From NCBI RefSeq assembly GCF_028453695.1, contig NC_135773.1, positions 7,998,001-8,062,000 of the forward strand: a DNA stretch of 64,000 nucleotides, read 5' to 3'. This stretch comes from Augochlora pura (taxonomy: Eukaryota; Arthropoda; Insecta; Hymenoptera; Halictidae). The first letter of the stretch is position 1. Every line of letters starts with the position of its first letter. Below, in pieces: positions 57,721 through 64,000 of the stretch. Below the pieces are notes generated by a model. It ran no database searches. It was not told where the DNA came from and worked only from the letters and a program-made list of their open reading frames with translations. A program made the position numbers and the translations under genes.

Positions 57721-58688
57721 GACAAAATCTCTGTGCCATATAATACAAATAAAAGTGAAATAAACAGTTATTTCCTGTTTGCATTTCAGTGATTTCGGTG
57801 CGATTCAATAATTAACAGAAAAATAGAAGAATGTTATAAAACGTTTCTTTAACCATCGATGCGGTCTTTTTTTAAACTTTTGAGGACACTCGTGGAAGGG
57901 GACTTAATTCCGCTTTTGGACGCCTCTTGGCCTAGAGAGAGAGAGCGAGAGAGAATGAGAGAGAGAGAGAGAGAGAGGGAGGCGCGCCGATCGATCGGCG
58001 CGTTCGATTAAATTGCAATGACGGCCGTCAGCTTTTCGCAACAGACCGAGTATTAAATATTTAACGGGGCATCGGCCCCCGCAGAAACGGCTGATTTTTC
58101 ACCCTTTCAACGGGCCGAGAACCCGTGCACCGGGGGACTGAGGCCGAAGAGGGGGGGGGGGGGGGGGGGGACAAGCAAATGAGAGAAACGGATGAATCTC
58201 ATATGCGGCCGCTGTCCGCGCCACGGTGCACGCGCTAGCGTTAAAACCGTCAATAACGACGATTCGAAAAATCTGTCCGCGTTCCGGCGCACACGCAACG
58301 GGTCAGATTTTCACAGATTCGTAATACAAAACGTTGTTATCATAATAAGTCGCCTCGTCGCGGGGGGCGGGGGTGGGAGGGGTGGGGACGAAAAACGTGG
58401 CGTGACGCATCGCGGCGCATACGAATCCATTTTCAGAAAAATATCCAACGCGAACGGAATACCAAAGCGACCGCGGTCCTTTTTTTTCTTCTTCTTCTGT
58501 ATCGCGAGAGCGCGGGGCCCCAGGGGCGGCCCGCGATTCGCTCTCGACGCCGTCCCCGAGCTGAGCCGGAAGAAAAGAGCCGACGGTATTTCGTTGCTGC
58601 TGGGAAATGCCGCTGAAAGGATTTTATTATCGGCCGCGGGATTCGCGGCGGTCCGTCGAACGATGCGTGAAGAGCACAGGGTACGTAG

Positions 58689-58736
<48 letters not shown>

Positions 58737-59282
58737 GAGGGGAGAGGGGAGAGGGGAGAGGAGCGGCGGGCCAACGTTCTGAATGAAACGTAATTTATTC
58801 AATTGGTTCTAATAAATGGTGCTCGCGGCGGACCCCGGCAAGGTACCATCGGCCGACAGATTTTTGTCCGGCGGACCACACCCTCTCCCCTCACCCCCCT
58901 CTCTCCCTCTCTCTCGCCCCCGTTGGCCGCTCTCTCGCCGCGTAGGAGCCGAAGGAATACTGATCGCGCGCTCGTCGATCAATTCGTAACTTCGACGCCG
59001 CGGCCGGTGTCGTAAATTGACCTAACTAATCTTTTCATTTCCACAATTGGCCATTCATCTTCGACAAAGTATTGTTCACCCCCCGGTTATTTATGCGACG
59101 CGGCGCGCGCGAGCCGTTCCAAAGGTCATCGGTATGCGCTGTCTCGCGGACCTAGATAGGGGGGGGGGGGGGGGGGGGGGACGAGGGGGGGGAAAACTGT
59201 TGCCCTAATTAAGGGGATCGCTCGTTTGGATACCATAGAACGCGGCTAACGGTTACTTCCGTGCGCGCGATTTCATCGCTGT
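57721..59282. other. CpG-rich spacer with GA and G tracts
   Basis: GA tracts 57933-57979 and 58692-58733; G20 at 58151-58170; G22 at 59159-59180. The frame pair at 58192-58782 plus and 58802-58311 minus crosses the GA tract and is not coding. Confidence 0.55.
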
Positions 59283-59375
59283 TTAACCCTTCCAAGCACA
59301 AAGTATTTATTTTCATCGAATAATAAACAAATATTTCCATATTTGTTTATCGACGTCAAAGAAAGACGTCGGCGA
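59283..59375. repeat. Perfect hairpin beside a TTAACCCTT end
   Basis: TTTAACCCTTCCAAGC at 59282, then ATAAACAAATAT-TTCC-ATATTTGTTTAT (59323-59350), a perfect 12-base stem with a four-base loop, followed by GACGTCAAAGAAAGACGTC. It may be another TTAA element left end; no partner found. Confidence 0.6.
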
Positions 59376-59964
59376 ATTTCATTACGCATTCGATATCGAA
59401 AAGTACAAATGCACAATGCCTTATAGCAAAATAGAAAAATATCAAAAATCGTGCAAGAAAATCTGATCTCATTGGGTTATGATTTTTTACCGGTCCACCA
59501 TGCCGCGTCTGAATGGCTGCCCGCCCGGCGAAGAATGCTGCGCGCGTATCGCCGCATCGGCGCTCGCTTCTGTCGAGAATGCAGGGACGCAGAAGCGCCC
59601 AAGTCGGTGGAAGCAAGCAGCAGCAGAAGCAAGCAGCGCATTGTGCGAAACAGCCCGCGCGCAGACAGTTGATTAAGATGTTCTAATTGATAGCAAGAGC
59701 CCGCGAGACGGCGCAACCTTGGCTCCGATTTGGAGCACGTATCCGATAAGCGGCCGGGCAAAACCGCGCGTCGATTCCGCTCGATTCGCCGAGCGGGATA
59801 CCGGCTCCCAAAAGACCGCTGCATATTTTAGGAGATTATTTCGAACCTACCGAAGAATTTCGTACTCGAATCGTCGCCGGACGCTTCGAGGAAAACGTGT
59901 CCCTTCTCGCGGCGTTTGATTTCTCTAAGTCGAGACATCGCGAGAATAAATTACGGACCGCTTC
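59376..59964. other. CpG-rich spacer, no gene called
   Basis: Frames open on both strands at 59451-59824; includes an AGCAGCAGCAGAAGCAAGCAG run at about 59620. No known motif. Confidence 0.5.
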
Positions 59965-60246
59965 TTAACCCTTTCTGGTCGAGTGACGACTCTAAGGCGC
60001 CATTGAAAATTATTATGCCACGTTTCAAATAATAATTTTTACCAAGATTATCCACATTCATAAAATTGTTAAGAGCCTATTATCTGGTTCTTTTATTTTA
60101 ATTATTAATAATTACAGATAATATATTACTATTGTATAGTAATATACATTATTAAAAGGGTCTTTAATAATGTCAATGTTATTCTGTTAATTATATAACA
60201 ATTTTCATTGGCGCTTCGGAGGCGCCACTCGAGTGCAAAGGGTTAA
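59965..60246 (+). mobile_element. TTAA element group A, complete copy
   Basis: TTAACCCTTTCTGGTCGAGT to CCACTCGAGTGCAAAGGGTTAA, TTAA at 59965-59968 and 60243-60246. The right subterminal stem TGGCGC-TTCGGAG-GCGCCA is perfect. Interior ATGCCACGTTTCAAATAATA fits the family. Confidence 0.85.
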
Positions 60247-60421
60247 AAAATAGTTTGTAACAAATCTAGAATTAAAAAATTAATTTCTACCACAAGAATG
60301 AATTTGTCTTATCATTATACACGATTCTTAATAATTATAGATAATATAGCAATTTATACTAGAACAAGGAACGACAAAAGCGAAGAGTCGAGTAAAAATA
60401 GCTCGGCACAGAACGTGTTAA
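60246..60421 (+). mobile_element. TTAA element group G, left-truncated
   Basis: TTTGTAACAAATCTAGAATT through GCTCGGCACAGAACGTGTTAA, matching 35672-35850. Its left 70 bases are missing and a complete group A copy abuts it at a shared TTAA. Confidence 0.78.
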
Positions 60422-61060
60422 TGAAACGGCGCTCGCGCGCGCGCGCGAACATAGTGGCCCGGCAATTTTTCAAGCCTTGTCTCATACTTGTCCAGCCCCT
60501 TTTTCCGAGACAGCGAGCCACCGGAAACGGAAACAACAGGGCGCAGGGCGGCGGAGTCGACGGCGATCGGAGCCGCGCCCCGAAAATTTATTGCGATCGA
60601 GACGAGAGCCGACCGGTTTTATTAAGCGACGCCCGGCGATGGTGTAAAAGCGACGAAAGGAACGCGACGGACACAGAGCCGGCTCTCCGCGGGAATTTTG
60701 TGTTCGGCTTCTCTCTGGCCGGGCTCTTTTACCGGACCGTTCTCCTCTAATCTCTTCGGCGCCGTTACGCGGCGTTCGCCACCCCTGCGCGCGATTCTCC
60801 GGTGCGACACCGGCGGTACTTCCGAGGATTCGCTCTTGCAGACTACGGGAAATCTGGTTTCATCCTACCCCCCGGTCTATTTCATAAGACCTTTGTTGCG
60901 GAGACCTTTGTGCCCGCTGCGCCAATTTTTGATCTTCGCCGACGCCGGTTGCGCGCCGGAGATTTTCGGATCTGCAACGGCTCTGGAATTTTCGCTCCTT
61001 GCGGCTTGTGTTGAGAGGACTTCGTTGTTAAATAATTCATTTGTTCGGTTTATGATTTAG
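60422..61060. other. CpG-rich spacer, no gene called
   Basis: Plus frames 60298-60750 and 60698-61060 and minus frames overlap; no motif recognised. Confidence 0.5.
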
Positions 61061-61441
61061 TCATTTATTCGTTTGTTCGTTCGTTCGTTCGTTTTTTGGC
61101 TTTCTCGTTTATTTATTTATTCAGCTTTTGATTTACTCATGCATTTATTGATTCATTTGATAATTTACTCAGTTATTTACTCACTCATTTATTCACCTAT
61201 TTATTAATTTATATATTTATTTATTTATTTATTTATAAGGATATTTATATTAAAGTGGTCGCACTCACTGCGACATCGCTAGCGACAAAATGGCCTACAG
61301 TTTATCTATTTATTCATTTCTTGATTTACTCAGTTATTTACTCGTTCATTTATTGATTTATTAATTTTTTTATCTGCAAGTATATTTATTTTAGAGCGAT
61401 CGCGCTCACTGCAAGGTGACCAGCGACAAGATGGCCTACAA
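61061..61441. repeat. (TTYA/TTCG)n stretch with a 65-base direct repeat
   Basis: TTCG and TTTA tetramers at 61070-61240. Two copies of TATTTATATTAAAGTGGTCG...CACTCACTGCGACATCG...GCGACAAAATGGCCTACA lie at about 61247-61300 and 61380-61441 (second copy GCGATCGCGCTCACTGCAAGG...). The second abuts the E element. Confidence 0.8.
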
Positions 61442-61691
61442 TTAACTCCTTGCACTATAATAATGAGTCAGACCTCGTGATACAAATTTCACGAAAAATC
61501 TACTAAATACGCGGATATTATTAATTTATTTTAAATCGAAATCAAAATTCCTCCGTTATCAAAGTCCGAAAACGAAAGTGCACAATGACAATAAAAGCAA
61601 CAAGAATTTCGTGGTCTTATTAAGGAAAATATTAACGATAAATAAGTGCAAATCGATGCAGCGTGAAAGGAATCGTAGCGCAAGGGGTTAA
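61442..61691 (+). mobile_element. TTAA element group E, complete copy
   Basis: TTAACTCCTTGCACTATAAT to CGTAGCGCAAGGGGTTAA, TTAA at 61442-61445 and 61688-61691. Interior GGTCTTATTAAGGAAAATAT and GATGCAGCGTGAAAGG define the group. Confidence 0.78.
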
Positions 61692-62287
61692 TTCGACTAG
61701 ACGCGCCGTTTTCGCCGCGCACACGAAATTCCGGGGAAACGTTATAACACCGTGGTAAACGTTGTAAAATCATCGTGGTAAAAATAAAAAGCACTCGGTG
61801 ACCACGTAGATAGAGGAAGGCGGCCGGCCATACTCGTTCTCACGTTACCGCGCGAGAGTCCGGCAAGACGACGACGACGACGACGGCGGTGGCCGGATCG
61901 TTGAAATAGTGGCGACGGATATTTCAAGTAGCGCCCGCCCGCTCGCTGAATATGCATGGCGTTGCCCACATTCTCCGCTTAATTACATTCTCTTAATAGT
62001 TTGTAACAGCTCCAAGTAAACCGGGCTCGCGCCCGAAATTAAGAGACGTCCACCACCAGCGCGTAATCAACGGGGCCGGACGTACGGCGGAGGAGAGCGA
62101 CGCCGAAGAAAATCGCCGTTCCCGCGGTGTTCGATCGTGTTCGGACCTCGTACCGCGGCCCTCGGCTGCCGGATGATAATGAGAAGGACACCGATACGAT
62201 CCGCGTACGGCAGAAGACCGGATGCAAATTACTCGCGCAAAAATCTCCGCTGCTCGGACGGCGACAAAGCGAAGTTTCGCGACGAGT
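61692..62287. other. CpG-rich spacer, no gene called
   Basis: (GAC)n at 61867-61885. No supportable gene. Confidence 0.5.
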
Positions 62288-62342
<55 letters not shown>

Positions 62343-62390
62343 TAGAGAGAGAGGGAGAAGGAGGAAGCGAGAGGGTGAGAGAGTAAGAGA

Positions 62391-62427
<37 letters not shown>

Positions 62428-62580
62428 AGAGTGCGAGAGAGAGAAAAGAGAAACAGAGAGAGAGAGAGAGGGGAGGAGAGTGCGAGAGAGTGACAGAGAG
62501 AGATAGATAGAAAAAATGGAGAAAGAGAGAGAGAGAGAGAGGGTGGGGAAGCGACACAGTGAAAGAGGGACAGTGAGTAA
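62288..62580. repeat. GA satellite
   Basis: GA-rich for about 290 bases with GGGAGA, GTGAGA and GATAGA interruptions; the 172-codon minus frame is Ser/Leu repeat translation. Confidence 0.95.
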
Positions 62581-63444
62581 GAAAGAGTGAGAGGGGGTGG
62601 GGGGAGTTTTATACTCCGGCGAGTGCGTTAATGAGAGGAAACTTGGCCAGACCCTGAAATTAATTGAAGTAATGAAAGTTCACAGACTGCCGGGAGAAAA
62701 ATGCTTGTTAGATACCTTGTGCGTTTTTTCGTGCTTCAAACGCGGACTAATCCCGCCCCCGTAATAACAGACACGGAATTAAACGTCACGCGAGCCCGAC
62801 ATGATTACGTGCTTAGCCGCGGCGTTCAATGTCGCCGACGCCGCCGCGCGAATTACACGACGCGCGGGGAGGATGATCCGCCGCGCTCTAAAATAACCGT
62901 GCGCGGAACGGTCGCGAGGAATTCGCGGGCCAGGGGTTCCTCTCTCTCGATGGTGTGTGTGTGTGTGTGTGTGTAACCGGAAGTCGTCGATGTCCTCGGA
63001 AGCGGGGAGAAGTTCTCGCGAGATGTTATGAATTCTGATATTAGGGACCCGAATATAGCCAAGAATTCGGCCGGAGTTCTCAAAGGTTCGCGATTCGAGG
63101 GTGCGTCTGTCAGGGAACGTCGGCGAGGGGTCAAAAGTTTTCGCCGGGTTGGAAGCTGGAGATTGCGAGCTTGCTGGTGGGAACTGGACGATTCGGGGGG
63201 ATGGGAATGCGAAAGGATTTCTCACGGCGCTGTGTTATCGTCGGGTATTGTAAAAGGGTATCGGTACGATTTTGAGGGAAACTATAGTTCTCGGAGAATC
63301 GTGATCAGTATCCTATCAGTAGCCTTTCGAGACGAATCTAAATGGTCATTCGCTTCCTTGAATCGCTATGAATGTTAATTCGTTTTATTATAATTTATAA
63401 TATTATTCACCTATAATATAAGTCACGCTTCGATTATGGTGTAA
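62581..63444. other. CpG-rich spacer with (TG)n, weak frame
   Basis: (TG)n at about 62952-62975. The plus frame 63028-63378 (116 codons from ATG) has mixed composition but no known motif; see findings. Confidence 0.45.
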
Positions 63445-63695
63445 TTAACCCTTTGCCCTCGAGTGGCCTCTTGCCCTGAGGCGCCATTAAAATTGTTCCA
63501 CCACGTTCTATAATTCTTTTTACAAACACCACCGAAGCTCAAATATAAAAAGTTGTTAAATATATAACTGCTATATAAATTATGAGACTCGATTTCTCAT
63601 GCATAGAATATACTTCGTTACACAGAATGGAAATGCTACAAGTCAGAGAAATTTTTTGATATTTGTAGTTGAACTTCGAGCACAAATTGTCTAAT
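63445..63695 (+). mobile_element. TTAA element group A, right end decayed
   Basis: TTAACCCTTTGCCCTCGAGT then CTGAGGCGCCATTAAAATTG and CACCACGTTCTATAATTCTT. The right end AACTTCGAGCACAAATTGTCTAA is mutated. Confidence 0.78.
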
Positions 63696-64000
63696 AATGC
63701 GCTGCCGGGGCATGATGATTCTAGGAACGAACTTAGGTGCGTTCACACGTGTAACAACGATCGCCGTAGGTGACGGTCGTCGAAATCGGTTACTTCGATG
63801 CATTTCCCCGCTGGAAGGAGCTGCAGGCCCGCGAACAATGCGCTCGCTCGAACGGAATAATGCACATTTCGAGTGTGAAGCAGAGATACTCTAAACTTCG
63901 ACGCGGAATATATTTACCGGCCACCTCCTCTTCCACTTCCTCCTCCCTCTCCTCTTCCTCCCACGCTGTTGTTCTGGATCATCCGCGAGATACAAAGAAA
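63696..64000. other. Spacer at window edge
   Basis: Moderate GC, ending in a CTCCTCTTCC-rich pyrimidine stretch (63920-63965). No gene seen. Confidence 0.5.

Noticed and set aside
58192..58802. 196-codon plus and 163-codon minus frames
   Set aside because: They overlap each other and cross a GA tract and G-rich runs; no recognisable domain.
62039..62557. 172-codon minus frame
   Set aside because: Most of it is (CT)n translated as Ser-Leu.

Overview
The window is eukaryotic nuclear DNA, most likely from an insect and plausibly a hymenopteran (bee, wasp or ant). Reasons: no bacterial-style gene packing, sharp alternation of CpG-rich GC patches with very AT-rich stretches, dense (GA)n/(CT)n microsatellites, mariner-type termini with TA duplications, and many short TTAA-flanked elements. 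The assignment is inference from composition and repeat style; no gene supports it. Three blocks of exactly 100 N mark scaffold gaps.

I find no protein-coding gene, rRNA or tRNA that I can defend. The open frames are either translations of simple repeats (Ser/Leu or Glu/Arg runs) or Arg-rich chance frames in CpG-rich DNA, often open in several frames at once. The window is best read as intergenic or intronic sequence. A few possible exons are listed as weak findings only: minus strand near 47.1 kb, a possible 5' exon with a GTAAGT donor near 53.05 kb, and plus strand near 63.0 kb.

What dominates is a community of small non-autonomous DNA elements. At least eight groups (here called A to G and K; letters are mine) begin with TTAA, usually followed by CCCTTT or similar, and end with the reverse complement. 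This fits piggyBac-like target choice and termini. Group A (TTAACCCTTTGCRCTCGAG, about 230-380 bp) has about 15 copies or fragments. Several elements are nested in one another at TTAA sites, most clearly at 28790-29687, where one A copy holds a second A copy and a B copy. Many carry a short palindrome just inside one terminus, which is the most interesting shared feature.

Other layers: an 80-bp mariner-like element with perfect 26-bp inverted repeats (43178-43257); minisatellites with 11-, 12-, 17-, 21-, 25-, 30- and 44-bp units; inverted-repeat structures at 14.1-14.35 kb and 49.1 kb; and at least 15 uninterrupted G or C runs of 13-26 bases, some bordering a gap.

Layout: 0-10 kb GA satellites, the K element, 11- and 17-bp minisatellites; 10-20 kb groups A, C, D, F and the first gap; 20-30 kb AT-rich minisatellites, second gap and the nested A/A/B cluster; 30-40 kb A, D, G, K copies and the third gap; 40-50 kb a GC-rich promoter-like patch, the mariner miniature element and GA satellites; 50-64 kb a palindromic satellite, the GC-rich 52.4-54.2 kb patch and further A, E, G elements.
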